A DNA stretch of 29,656 nt from an uncultured Parabacteroides sp. (GTDB taxonomy: Bacteria; Bacteroidota; Bacteroidia; Bacteroidales; Tannerellaceae), in the NCBI GenBank assembly GCA_937890135.1, contig CALBYC010000242.1:1-29656 (forward strand), given 5' to 3'. Both the position numbers and the translations under genes were made by a program. The notes under the pieces are model-generated. The model had not been told where the DNA came from and made no database searches. It saw nothing but the letters and a program-made list of their open reading frames with translations. The stretch's first letter is position 1. Every line of letters starts with the position of its first letter. Positions 1 through 8,378 of the stretch are shown here, one piece after another.

Positions 1-2
1 TT

Positions 3-188
3 GAGGATTTGACGAAAGCTGTCACTTATACGAAGGCTTTGTTCCAAAATGCCCAGGCTACTTATTTGGAAATTCTAACAGCTCAACAGAATCTGTTGAG
101 TGCACAATTAACAGAAGTTTCGGACAATGTGCAACGTATGCAGGCGGTCATCTCCCTGTATAGTGCCGTTGGCGGAGGTAGAAATTAA
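3..188 (+). CDS. TolC-family outer membrane efflux protein, C-terminal end only
   Basis: The open frame enters from the left edge and ends at TAA (186-188), giving the last 61 residues of a protein. The segment around 'YLEILTAQQNLLSAQL' is the typical last helix of TolC/OprM-like outer-membrane factors, whose coiled-coil tunnel carries substrates out of an RND or ABC pump. The visible tail is helical, amphipathic and ends in a short polar tail. The next gene starts 13 bases downstream on the same strand, so the two are probably co-transcribed. The pump partners would lie to the left, outside the window. Family assignment rests on a short fragment; specificity cannot be told. Confidence 0.75.
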   Translation, partial: EDLTKAVTYTKALFQNAQATYLEILTAQQNLLSAQLTEVSDNVQRMQAVISLYSAVGGGRN

Positions 189-201
189 AAAACTAATTCT
201 T

Positions 202-984
202 ATGAACAACGCAAATATCAGTCCATTGGCTTACGTCGATCCTACTGCGCAGTTGGGGAATAACGTCACGGTTCATCCGTTTGCCTATATCGACAAGAAC
301 GTAGTAGTCGGTGACAATTGTGAAATAAAGCCTTATGCGAGCATCTTGAGCGGAACGCGCATGGGCAACAACAACAGGGTATTCCAGAATGCGGTTTTAG
401 GTGCCGAGCCACAAGATTTCCAGTACAAAGGGGATGATACGATTCTCCAGATTGGAAATGACAATGTGTTTCGCGAGAATGTGGTGATCAATCGAGCTAC
501 TTTCCCTGACGGCAGGACTGTCATCGGGAATGGCAATTTTATCCATGAAGGGGTTCATATATCCCATGACTCAAAAGTCGGCAATTCCTGCGTGATAGGA
601 TATGGTAGCAAGATTTCGGGCAAGTGTATATTGGAAGACTGTGTAATATTCGGCGGCAATATATTGGCGAGCCAAGGCACCCGTGTCGGCTCTTGGTCAT
701 TGATACAAACGGGGTGCCGCTTCCGCAACGATGTGCCCCCTTATATAGTCGCAGCGAAAGAGCCCATATCTTATTATGGCGTGAATGCTGTCATCTTGGC
801 CCATGAAGGGTTTTCGGAAAAGATTATCAAACATATAAGCCATGCTTACCGAATCATATACCAGGGGCATTGCAGTGTTTTCGATGCTTTGCTTATGATA
901 AAGGATCAGGTCCCGATGAGTCCTGAAATCCAGCACATCGTCGATTTCGTCTCTGAGACGAAGCTTGGCATCATTCGCGACTAA
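202..984 (+). CDS. lpxA: LpxA-like acyl-ACP--UDP-GlcNAc O-acyltransferase (divergent)
   Basis: This 260-residue left-handed beta-helix protein of hexapeptide repeats is the usual length for LpxA, which in the cytoplasm puts the first acyl chain on UDP-GlcNAc in lipid A synthesis. The ATG at 202 is chosen because the protein then begins 'MNNANISPLAYVDPTA' like LpxA; the longer frame from 127 overlaps the tolC-like end. The HISHD segment (119-123) carries the equivalents of E. coli His122 and catalytic His125. The C-terminal domain 'GFSEKIIKHISHAYRIIYQG' is LpxA-like. By my alignment from memory, Lys76, His144 and His191 of E. coli LpxA are replaced by Gln74, Ser157 and Pro188. No lpxC, lpxD or fabZ is adjacent; the neighbour is a TolC gene. 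It may be an LpxA paralogue with another acyl chain or acceptor. A strong terminator follows. Confidence 0.8.
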   Translation: MNNANISPLAYVDPTAQLGNNVTVHPFAYIDKNVVVGDNCEIKPYASILSGTRMGNNNRVFQNAVLGAEPQDFQYKGDDTILQIGNDNVFRENVVINRATFPDGRTVIGNGNFIHEGVHISHDSKVGNSCVIGYGSKISGKCILEDCVIFGGNILASQGTRVGSWSLIQTGCRFRNDVPPYIVAAKEPISYYGVNAVILAHEGFSEKIIKHISHAYRIIYQGHCSVFDALLMIKDQVPMSPEIQHIVDFVSETKLGIIRD

Positions 985-1007
985 TCTTTTAAATATATAA
1001 AAGGAGA

Positions 1008-1041
1008 GGAGGCAGGCCTTGTGGAAGCCTGCCTCCTTTTT
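1008..1041 (+). terminator. Rho-independent terminator after the lpxA-like gene
   Basis: A perfect 10-bp stem GGAGGCAGGC (1008-1017) / GCCTGCCTCC (1027-1036), with a 9-nt loop, is followed by TTTTT. It starts 24 bases after the lpxA-like stop. The 150 bases from here to the hsdR stop show no further gene. Confidence 0.9.
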
Positions 1042-1192
1042 CATCCTTGCATTTCCATCTTTTCTTCGTAAGCATTCTGAAAGTAGCAAGATATGGGCGT
1101 GATGCTCCCGAGCCAATTAAAAAATTAATATTAGCTGACTGAATGTAATATGTTGATTCCTTGATATTCATATTTGACAACCTCCATTTATG

Positions 1193-4100
1193 TTATTCAT
1201 GCTTCTTATAGTTCTCTACCTGCTCCAATACTTTCTGGAAGACTTCTTCATCCCATTGAGGTGGATAGCCCTCTTTATAGAGAAGATAGGTAAGTTGGCT
1301 GGCAAGTTTGTTTTTTAGGTTGTCGTTATTTAGCCAATCGGCATAAACTGCGGTATCATCAATCAGTGTCTTGATTTTCTTTGCCAATTCAATACACAGT
1401 TCATCTGCATATTCAAAACCGTGTTTGTCCCTAACTTCGACAAGAACATCAAAGAAAGCTTTCTCTTCGAAAGTGATACCTAAAACCCTGAATTTCTCGC
1501 TGTCAGATTTAAGCTCTTTCAGGATATTCATCAGCTTGTTCGACAGTCCGTTGATTTTGTATGAAACGATGTCACATACATCATTCACCACGTTCTGTGT
1601 CACTTCATTGGTGAATATCAACTTGTCCCTTGTATTATAGGCATCTATCGTATCTTCAAGCATTTTCTGGAAATGTTCAGCCTGAATCTTGTTTGTCCGA
1701 CTGTATGCTCTGATTGCTTTGGCAACAAGTTTACATAGAATCTGGAACTTGGTGAATGGCATCTTTATTTCATCCACCTCTTTAGAAAATGAGTCGCTGA
1801 AAATATTTTCTTCAACACCTTCATTCATGACCCGCTCCACGCCACTTGCAAGAATCGCTTCCTGAACCATCTGTTCCACGTGTCTGTTCATGCTCTCCGT
1901 ATCATGCTCTGTGGTAGTCATTTTGTTCACGTATGAGCAGATACCCATAAAGCATTGACTCCATGTTACCTCTTCTTCTGTCAGAATGCCGGCTGGGTTA
2001 CAGATATTATAAGCAGAGCGCAGTCGTTTGACATGTTCCTTGAAAAGTTTGAGGAAGGAAACCTCTCCTTTCCGTTCAACACTGTTGGCAAGGATATATT
2101 CTGCCGCTTCCTGAATAAACTGAAGTCGGGCAAGGTCATTGTTCCCGAAAAAACGGTCAAATACCAATCCAGACAATCGCTCTTGCAAAAGTTGCAGTTC
2201 GTTCTGCAATACTTCATGTGCAACCTCCAAATCTTCTTGAGGTCCAACTTCACCACCATATTTTTTCATGGCTTTTTTCATCTCTTCGCGAATACCAATG
2301 TAGTCGATGATAAAGCCACACTCTTTTGTGCCGAATTTACGGTTTACACGCGAAATAGTCTGAATGAGCGTATGTTTCGATAACGGTTTATCGTTATAAA
2401 GCATTGTCAGGCATGGCACATCGAATCCCGTAATCCACATATCTACATTGATGGAAATATGGAAATTCGATTTTTCTGATTTGAACTCTGCATCGAGGAA
2501 CTTACGATATTCCTTGTCGCCAAGCAGATTGTAAAGTTCCTTTTCATCGTCCTTATCCCTGGTCATGACCATATTGACAAATGCAATGTCATGCAGCTTG
2601 TTCTTTTCGTCTGCGGTCAATACAAGTTCATTCAATGCTTTCTTCTTCTCGAACCAGTCAGGCTGCAACTCCCGCATGATTTTATATAGTCGGAACGCTA
2701 TCTTACGGTCTGCACAGGTAATCATGGCCTTTTGCAAACGGTCTGTGGTCTCTGTTCTTCGTTTATAGTCTTCGATAATGTCTTTGGCGACACGGCGCAG
2801 GACATCTTCATCTCCGATAATCACCTCCATACTGGACATAGCCGCCTTGCTCTTTGCTATATCCTCCGGCGTTGCCCCTTCGTCTGCACACAACCGATAA
2901 TACTCTTCTACTTTCTCTGCCTGTTCTTTATTGAGGAACACACGGGCCAACCGAGGATCATATTTGATAGGAACGGTTATATCGTCCTCTTCCGATTCCC
3001 TCATCGTATATTGGTCTACCACCTTGCCGAACACATGTATGGTTTCGTCAATAGGCGTTCCGGTAAAACCGACATAAGTGGCATTCGGCAATGCATCTCG
3101 CAGATACTTGGCAAAACCGTATGTGATTTTCGCTCCTATTTTATCAGCCTCCCCTTCGGTTTGTATGGAGAGTTTCGAGCCGATATTGTTTTGAGAGCGA
3201 TGGGCTTCATCACTCAAACAGATGACATTGGAACGGTCTGTCAACAGACCTGTCGTTTCTGCAAATTTTTGGATAGTGGTAATGTAGACTCCGCCGGTTT
3301 TGCGCATACGCATCTCGTCGGCAAGTTCTTTCCTTGTCTCGAACACCTTTACAGCTTCGTCCTCAAGATACTGTTTCGAGCGACGGAATAGTTTTCCGGT
3401 TTGTGTCTCCAAATCCTCCCTGTCTACTATGACTAGGATAGTAGGACTGCCCAGTTGCTTCTTACAGCGCAGAGCTAGTTGACGGGCAAGGAAAAGCATA
3501 GTATAGGTTTTTCCGCATCCTGTAGCTCCGAAATATGTGCCGCCTTTTCCATCACCTCCGACAGAACGCAAATGATCAAGGATATTGTCCCGCAGTTTGC
3601 GTGTGGCGAAAAACTGCGGGTATCGGCATACAATTTCGGTCGTGTCGTCTTCTTTTGTCGGATCGGGGAAATAAACATAGTCTCGCAATATCTCCAATAT
3701 GCGTTCCGGCGACAATGCCCCGCGAATGAGTGTACGAAGCGTGGCAAGACCTTTCCCGGCTTTGTCTTCATTATTTATCTTCTTCCATTCGTAGAAAAAT
3801 TCAAACGGCGTATAGGTAGAACCCAAAGCATTCTTTGCCCCGTCACTGATTACTGCCAAAGCACAATATTTCAGCAGAGACGGTATATCTCTCATGTAGC
3901 GCATACAAATCTGCGTATGGGCATCGCGTATAGTTGCATTCTGCTTAGTCGGATTTTTCAGTTCGATGATGCAGACGGGTATGCCATTTATAAAAAGCAG
4001 GATGTCCGGGCGACGGTTTTCACGGCCTTGCTCCATGACAAACTGATTGACACAACGGAAAATATTATGGTCGGGATGCTCGAAGTCGATATATTCCAAA

Positions 4101-4420
4101 CGGAACGGATTATCTCTACCATCGCTGTATACAAAATCATAACCGTCGCGATAGAGCAGGAATGTATTACAAAGGGCATGGTAATCATTCTGTCCGCCTG
4201 TATTGCGCAGATTGGCAACTATGCCGTCAATCTCTGTGGCTGTCAGATTCTTGTCTCTATATTGCGTGGTAAGAAAACTCCTGAGATCCTCTTCGATGAG
4301 TGGGTCGGTATATTTTCGATGAATATCATCACCGAATGTATATTGCCAATGCGATTCGTGAAGAAGCTCAATAGTTGCCTCTTCGAACTGGCTTTCGTAA
4401 TATTTCCCTTTGTTTGCCAT
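1193..4420 (-). CDS. hsdR: type I restriction enzyme, restriction/translocase subunit HsdR
   Basis: This 1075-residue protein is a full-length type I R subunit, which with HsdM and HsdS translocates and cleaves DNA lacking the host methyl mark. An N-terminal PD-(D/E)xK nuclease is visible as RRPDILLF...IELK, with Asp139, Glu153 and Lys155. The superfamily 2 motor follows: Walker A GATGCGKT (298-305), DEAH (404-407), FTGTP, and a motif VI-like QTISRVNRKFG. The C-terminal third is helical, as expected for docking to the methylase. It is the last gene of the locus, 12 bases after the hsdS stop, so co-transcription is likely. All key residues seen are intact, so the subunit should be active. No hairpin is obvious right after its stop. 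Confidence 0.96.
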   Translation of the reverse strand: MANKGKYYESQFEEATIELLHESHWQYTFGDDIHRKYTDPLIEEDLRSFLTTQYRDKNLTATEIDGIVANLRNTGGQNDYHALCNTFLLYRDGYDFVYSDGRDNPFRLEYIDFEHPDHNIFRCVNQFVMEQGRENRRPDILLFINGIPVCIIELKNPTKQNATIRDAHTQICMRYMRDIPSLLKYCALAVISDGAKNALGSTYTPFEFFYEWKKINNEDKAGKGLATLRTLIRGALSPERILEILRDYVYFPDPTKEDDTTEIVCRYPQFFATRKLRDNILDHLRSVGGDGKGGTYFGATGCGKTYTMLFLARQLALRCKKQLGSPTILVIVDREDLETQTGKLFRRSKQYLEDEAVKVFETRKELADEMRMRKTGGVYITTIQKFAETTGLLTDRSNVICLSDEAHRSQNNIGSKLSIQTEGEADKIGAKITYGFAKYLRDALPNATYVGFTGTPIDETIHVFGKVVDQYTMRESEEDDITVPIKYDPRLARVFLNKEQAEKVEEYYRLCADEGATPEDIAKSKAAMSSMEVIIGDEDVLRRVAKDIIEDYKRRTETTDRLQKAMITCADRKIAFRLYKIMRELQPDWFEKKKALNELVLTADEKNKLHDIAFVNMVMTRDKDDEKELYNLLGDKEYRKFLDAEFKSEKSNFHISINVDMWITGFDVPCLTMLYNDKPLSKHTLIQTISRVNRKFGTKECGFIIDYIGIREEMKKAMKKYGGEVGPQEDLEVAHEVLQNELQLLQERLSGLVFDRFFGNNDLARLQFIQEAAEYILANSVERKGEVSFLKLFKEHVKRLRSAYNICNPAGILTEEEVTWSQCFMGICSYVNKMTTTEHDTESMNRHVEQMVQEAILASGVERVMNEGVEENIFSDSFSKEVDEIKMPFTKFQILCKLVAKAIRAYSRTNKIQAEHFQKMLEDTIDAYNTRDKLIFTNEVTQNVVNDVCDIVSYKINGLSNKLMNILKELKSDSEKFRVLGITFEEKAFFDVLVEVRDKHGFEYADELCIELAKKIKTLIDDTAVYADWLNNDNLKNKLASQLTYLLYKEGYPPQWDEEVFQKVLEQVENYKKHE

Positions 4421-4432
4421 AATCGCTGCTGT

Positions 4433-5557
4433 TTAAGAATGTATGATATGTTGAAGCAATGCCGGACAGACCTCACGAGAAAGCCTGTCGGCTTCTTCGG
4501 CTATTTGCTTTGCTTCGTTGGCACATTTGTATATATTCACGATTGCTTGTTGCAGCTCAACAGGAAGCAACGGAATTTCAATATCAATAAATCTATCCCA
4601 ATCCAGATTTGCCCTAACACTTGAATCACTATAAAACCAACCTAACCTATCCATTTCCGGATTTTTGAATATCATCATAAAATATTCCGGGAGAATTGGC
4701 TCATTTTCATCAAGAACGAAAGTTGTATAAGCAGGCGATGTTAGAGCAGGAGTATCTTTATCATATAATGCTATACGAATACATTTATCTCTGCCGGTCT
4801 GCATACCACTAAATGCAAATTCCCCCTTTCTAATAACTTTATACTTACTTGTATTCATATTGTCCATTGAAGCTATTGTAGGCATAAATACTTTATTGTT
4901 ATTCAATCCTAAAACCTCATAGGAATGACCATCTTTATTTATTGTATCTACAACTTTTATTGCCTTGCCAATACGATATTTATCTATATTATTCTTTCTT
5001 GCTTTTTGGATATAACTTTGACACACCTGCATAAGCGGAGCAGCCTTAGCCTCGTTCTGTTCTTTGATTTCCCGGAATGCTTTCCAAGCATTTACAACTT
5101 TCTGTTGCTCGTCTGGAGATGGTAGTGGAATAAGTAACTCACTCAATTTACGCAGATTGTATTCTGCTCTTTGACTACCAAAATTATCATAATCCACATA
5201 TCTATAGAATTCATTTCGTCTAAGATAGAGAGTTAAAAACTCCGCAGATAATTTTGATTGGTATTTCTCTTTTATGTAAAACACTTGATACAGATGAGAA
5301 ACAATGCACATGTCTCCTGTTCTATAAGCCAAAGAACCTATATTCAATCTTGATGGATTATAGACTATATCGCCATGCCTAACAACCTTATAAGGCTTTA
5401 GATTAATGTTGTCAGTGAGAGCCTTAGTCGGTTGAAACTCACCATCGCTGTTCACTCCTTCAATAAGGTCAATACCATATTTGAGTGAAGAGTTATTCTC
5501 ACGTCTTGGAGAAATATAATCTCCCAGCCGAACCCATTTTACATTACCAGCCACCAT
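4433..5557 (-). CDS. hsdS: type I restriction-modification specificity subunit HsdS
   Basis: This 374-residue protein is the DNA-reading subunit of the type I complex. It shows the two-fold layout of the family: TRD1 (about 1-150), a conserved helical spacer beginning LPLPSPDEQQKVVNAW (about 150-190), TRD2 (about 195-335), and a second copy of the conserved region beginning IPLLPVELQQAIVNIY. The half-sites it reads cannot be told from sequence. I chose the ATG at 5557, not the one at 5575, because AAGGAGGAG at 5570-5562 is a strong ribosome site correctly placed for 5557; the earlier ATG would put it inside the gene. It begins just past the stop of the nuclease gene (5559), implying coupled translation. 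No second hsdS, inverted partial copy or recombinase lies nearby, so specificity switching by inversion is unlikely here. Confidence 0.93.
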   Translation of the reverse strand: MVAGNVKWVRLGDYISPRRENNSSLKYGIDLIEGVNSDGEFQPTKALTDNINLKPYKVVRHGDIVYNPSRLNIGSLAYRTGDMCIVSHLYQVFYIKEKYQSKLSAEFLTLYLRRNEFYRYVDYDNFGSQRAEYNLRKLSELLIPLPSPDEQQKVVNAWKAFREIKEQNEAKAAPLMQVCQSYIQKARKNNIDKYRIGKAIKVVDTINKDGHSYEVLGLNNNKVFMPTIASMDNMNTSKYKVIRKGEFAFSGMQTGRDKCIRIALYDKDTPALTSPAYTTFVLDENEPILPEYFMMIFKNPEMDRLGWFYSDSSVRANLDWDRFIDIEIPLLPVELQQAIVNIYKCANEAKQIAEEADRLSREVCPALLQHIIHS

Positions 5558-5558
5558 A

Positions 5559-6344
5559 TCACTCCTCCTTTCCATGTTGTTCCAAGAAGAAACGTTTTTG
5601 CTGCTCTATCTCCCGGCTCAGTTCTTCCTCCGTTGGCATAAAATCCATATATTTAGCCGCAAAAAGTTGCTCGCTATCGTTAAGTACGGAGTATTTTGCC
5701 AAGACCTTATCGGTCTCGGTGCAGAGCAGTATGCCTATTGTGGGATTATCACTATCGTCTTTGACAAGGTCATCGTACATCCGAACATACATATCCAACT
5801 GCCCCACATCTGCGTGTGTCAGGGGATGTGTTTTAAGTTCCAACAACACGTAGCGTTTGAGTTTGATATTATAGAATACAAGGTCGATGTAAAAATCACC
5901 TGTGTCTGTAGAAATATGTTTCTGCCTGTCGACAAAAGCAAATCCACGTCCCAATTCCATGATAAATTGTTGCAGGTGATCTATTAAAGCTTGTTCCAAC
6001 AGACTCTCGTCGTATTTGCTATCTTTGCGAAAACCTAAAAACTCGGCAACTACCGGACTCTTTATATACTCCAATGGATCATTTGCTTCGACATCTGGTG
6101 CAGGCAATGCCAACCCCTCCCTTACGCAAGCCATACGGCGACCATAGTATTGTGTGCCGATGTTGCGGTTAAGTGTTCTCACACTCCACATCTGTTCCGA
6201 AGCCTCTTTTACATACCACTCTCTGGCTTTAGGGTCAGCAACCTGTATAATCGAGCGGAAGTGCGACCAAGTCAGATTGTGAACACACGTGTTCACAATC
6301 TCCAAATCACAGAAACACAGATAAAATTGGCGAAAGTAATCCAT
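5559..6344 (-). CDS. DUF1016/YhcG-type PD-(D/E)xK nuclease, N-terminally truncated
   Basis: The 261 residues match the C-terminal two-thirds of YhcG/DUF1016 proteins, which are usually about 340-370 residues and often sit in type I restriction loci. Present are the end of the helical DUF1016 N domain (YFRQFYLCF, LTWSHF, REWYVKEASEQMWSVRTLNRNI) and the complete nuclease domain: LGRGFAFV, FYIDLVFYN and LELK hold the expected Asp and Glu-x-Lys. About the first 80-100 residues of the family are missing: homology begins right at the ATG, which lies inside the hsdM end (overlap 38 bases, different frame). This looks like a deletion that joined hsdM to the middle of the gene. The product may be a catalytic fragment or dead. 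A 28-bp palindrome sits at 6274-6301. Its exact role in these loci is not established. Confidence 0.85.
   Translation of the reverse strand: MDYFRQFYLCFCDLEIVNTCVHNLTWSHFRSIIQVADPKAREWYVKEASEQMWSVRTLNRNIGTQYYGRRMACVREGLALPAPDVEANDPLEYIKSPVVAEFLGFRKDSKYDESLLEQALIDHLQQFIMELGRGFAFVDRQKHISTDTGDFYIDLVFYNIKLKRYVLLELKTHPLTHADVGQLDMYVRMYDDLVKDDSDNPTIGILLCTETDKVLAKYSVLNDSEQLFAAKYMDFMPTEEELSREIEQQKRFFLEQHGKEE
5562..5570 (-). promoter_or_regulatory. strong Shine-Dalgarno for hsdS
   Basis: AAGGAGGAG on the minus strand lies 4 bases before the hsdS ATG at 5557, within the last codons of the upstream nuclease gene. Such strong sites are uncommon in Bacteroidales and this one decides the hsdS start. Confidence 0.6.
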
Positions 6345-7920
6345 AACCTAAAACTTTGAAAGCGTTTACAAGTTCCGTTTCGTTTGCATCCCATCTCTTC
6401 TTCAGTGCATCAAATTTATGACTCATTTCGGAAAGAGCAGATTGATAGTCTATTTCTGTATCGCGGTCAATGAACTCAATGTATCTGGAAGGTACGAGGG
6501 AATATCCCTTTTTTTGAATTTCGTCACGATGCGCGGCATAGTATAATTCTGGCTCGGCATATTCGACAAAATTCTCGGTCTGCCAGTTGAAGTATATTTG
6601 ACGTACTCTGTCTATTGCCGTTTCTGACAAACGGACATATTTCTTTTCGTATATATTGTTATTCCAAGTCCGCAAGTCTATGAAAAGAATTTCACCTGTA
6701 CGGTCGCGCAGTTGTCTGCCATGCCATGAACCGCCTTTCTTGTTATTGTTCAAAATCCAAAGAGTGACGGATATATCGGTAGAATAGAACATATTTCGTG
6801 GCAAAACAATAATGGCTTCCACTTTATCACTTTCGATTAACTGTTTACGTATTTCCTGCGTATCGCTGTCATCCAAAGCCCCATTAGCAAGTAGGAAACC
6901 CGCTATTCCACGACTGACATTCAATTTGTTAAGAATATGAAGAATCCACGCATAGTTGGCATTGCTGGCAGGAGGGATTCCATAGCCTTGCCATCGGGGA
7001 TCGGTTTCAAAACCTCCGTATTCGGCATATTTTTTCAAATTGAACGGTGGGTTAGCCATGATGTAATCAAATTTGAGTTCCTTATGCTGGTCATCAGAGA
7101 AAGTGGACACGGCTCTATCGCCCAAATGGTAAGAGATACCTCGTATAGCCAAATTCATCTTTGCAAGGCGATAGGTTGCCGGTTCTGATTCCTGACCATA
7201 CACATTGACAGCTCTCGTGTTTCCACCGTGAGCCTCTATGAACTTTGCCGCTTGAACAAACATACCTCCGGAGCCACAGCAAGGATCATAGACCGTCCCA
7301 TCAAAAGGTTCAATAAGAGAGGCGATAAGTTCTACGATGGAATGTGGTGTATAAAATTCTCCTTCCTCTTTGTCTGCATTGATGGAAAAAGCCTGTAAGA
7401 AATACTCATATACACGTCCTATGAGGTCGTGGTCACTAAATTTCCGGGGATCTATCTTGTTTATTTCATCCACTACGCTTTTCAAAACTCCCGGTTCAAG
7501 GGCTGTTTTCGTGAAAATCTGCTGCGGAAGAGCATTCTTCAATTTGGGTTCGTTGTCGTCCAAAGTTTTTATAGCCGTATCGAAAGCGATAGCCATGCCG
7601 GTAGGCGATGTGAGAATCAGTTTGTCCCAAAATGTTTCATCTGTCAGGAAAAACACTCCGTCCTGCATATATTGATTGGGGCGCGAAAGTTGCAATTCAA
7701 TGAAATCCGTATCATTAATGCCCTGCACTTCTACTATTTCATGCCTGATTTTCTCCTTTTGCTGTTTGAACCGTTCTCCTATGAATTTCAGGAATACAAG
7801 GGTCAACAGTAAGTCGCGTTTATCTGTCATGGCTGCACGTCCACGCAGACTGTTACGACAGTTGAAAAGTATCGTTTCAAGGGTCTCTTCCTTTACCGGT
7901 TTATTCTGTTTCTTAGCCAT
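6307..7920 (-). CDS. hsdM: type I restriction-modification methyltransferase subunit HsdM
   Basis: This 537-residue N6-adenine DNA methyltransferase marks the site read by HsdS and forms the M2S core. The N-terminal helical HsdM domain (about 10-150) is followed by EGEFYTP (187-192), SAM-binding motif I DPCCGSGGMF (212-221) and catalytic NPPF (290-293). The C-terminal region that contacts HsdS ends in a coiled stretch (FDALKKRWDANETELVNAF). The last 10-13 residues (LLSPILSVFL) are read from DNA that codes for the truncated DUF1016 protein in another frame, so the natural C-terminus was probably replaced at the deletion joint. The catalytic core is complete, so methylation is expected. It starts 4 bases after the frame of a small broken ORF. 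Confidence 0.95.
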   Translation of the reverse strand: MAKKQNKPVKEETLETILFNCRNSLRGRAAMTDKRDLLLTLVFLKFIGERFKQQKEKIRHEIVEVQGINDTDFIELQLSRPNQYMQDGVFFLTDETFWDKLILTSPTGMAIAFDTAIKTLDDNEPKLKNALPQQIFTKTALEPGVLKSVVDEINKIDPRKFSDHDLIGRVYEYFLQAFSINADKEEGEFYTPHSIVELIASLIEPFDGTVYDPCCGSGGMFVQAAKFIEAHGGNTRAVNVYGQESEPATYRLAKMNLAIRGISYHLGDRAVSTFSDDQHKELKFDYIMANPPFNLKKYAEYGGFETDPRWQGYGIPPASNANYAWILHILNKLNVSRGIAGFLLANGALDDSDTQEIRKQLIESDKVEAIIVLPRNMFYSTDISVTLWILNNNKKGGSWHGRQLRDRTGEILFIDLRTWNNNIYEKKYVRLSETAIDRVRQIYFNWQTENFVEYAEPELYYAAHRDEIQKKGYSLVPSRYIEFIDRDTEIDYQSALSEMSHKFDALKKRWDANETELVNAFKVLGYGLLSPILSVFL

Positions 7921-7924
7921 TCTG

Positions 7925-8115
7925 TTATTTTATCAGTTCTGTATTTAACTTAAAAGCATTTGCGTCAATCACCATTTGGTAAATCTTAATGTCAGGATTA
8001 AGTTTCCGTGCAACGCTTATTATTTTTGATTTCTCATCTGCATCCATATTGATTCCCAAATAGACTGACTCGAAACACTCTCCTCCAATTTCAGGAAAAA
8101 ATCTTTTGCATCCAT
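7925..8115 (-). pseudogene. small ORF broken by a frameshift in a T6 tract (unknown function)
   Basis: An ATG at 8115 opens a frame 'MDAKDFF' that soon runs into a stop. If the minus-strand run of six T (plus-strand A6 at 8096-8101) had one more base, the reading continues as PEIGGECFESVYLGINMDADEK... to a TAA at 7927-7925, giving a 63-residue soluble protein with no stop. The downstream frame alone has no good start until the internal ATG at 8047 (40 residues). I do not recognise the family. It lies between the XRE regulator and hsdM, all on one strand, so it would belong to the restriction operon. It could be a true mutation, a slippage-controlled gene or a sequencing error. Confidence 0.45.
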
Positions 8116-8139
8116 AGTTTGACTGCCCCCATAACCCTA

Positions 8140-8343
8140 TTATTCAGTTCTCAACAAATCATCCACAGTTACACCCAAAACTTTGGATATCTGAATTAAA
8201 GTCTCCACATTAGGTTGCGTAGTGTTTGTAACCCATTTGGAGATTATAGCAGGATCTTTATCCAGTTGTTCAGAAAGCCACTTATTGCTCTTGTCTTTTT
8301 CTGCAAGAACGACTTTGATTCGGTTTAATAATTTACGTTCCAT
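8140..8343 (-). CDS. small XRE-family helix-turn-helix regulator
   Basis: This 67-residue protein is a single Cro/C1-type HTH domain: LLNRIKVVLAEKDKSNKWLSEQLDKDPAIISKWVTN forms helices 1-3, and QPNVETLIQISKVLGVTVDDLL is the classic end of the fold. It is the first gene of the minus-strand restriction locus. Small HTH proteins in this position commonly act as autoregulated controllers of restriction operons, so it likely times hsdM/S/R expression; that is inference. A TAnnTTTG-type -7 box lies at 8378-8371. No ligand or protease domain is present. A toxin-antitoxin antitoxin is an alternative, but no toxin partner is seen. Confidence 0.9.
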   Translation of the reverse strand: MERKLLNRIKVVLAEKDKSNKWLSEQLDKDPAIISKWVTNTTQPNVETLIQISKVLGVTVDDLLRTE

Positions 8344-8370
8344 GTTATATTCATTCTATCCATGCGTTTA

Positions 8371-8378
8371 CAAAGGTA
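8371..8378 (-). promoter_or_regulatory. -7 promoter box of the restriction locus
   Basis: TACCTTTG on the minus strand matches the Bacteroidetes -7 consensus TAnnTTTG and lies 27 bases before the ATG of the XRE gene. A clear TTTG -33 box at the usual 19-21 base spacing is not seen. Confidence 0.5.

Noticed and set aside
1066..1080. 15-base exact match (TCGTAAGCATTCTGA) with 15686-15700
   Set aside because: A 15-base match in 30 kb is expected by chance at about this rate, and the flanks do not align.
3479..4624. 381-codon plus-strand ORF opposite hsdR and hsdS
   Set aside because: It is antisense to two clear genes with intact motifs and shows no domain of its own.
4433..5557. Possible invertible hsdS (shufflon)
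   Set aside because: No partial hsdS copies, long inverted repeats or site-specific recombinase are present nearby.
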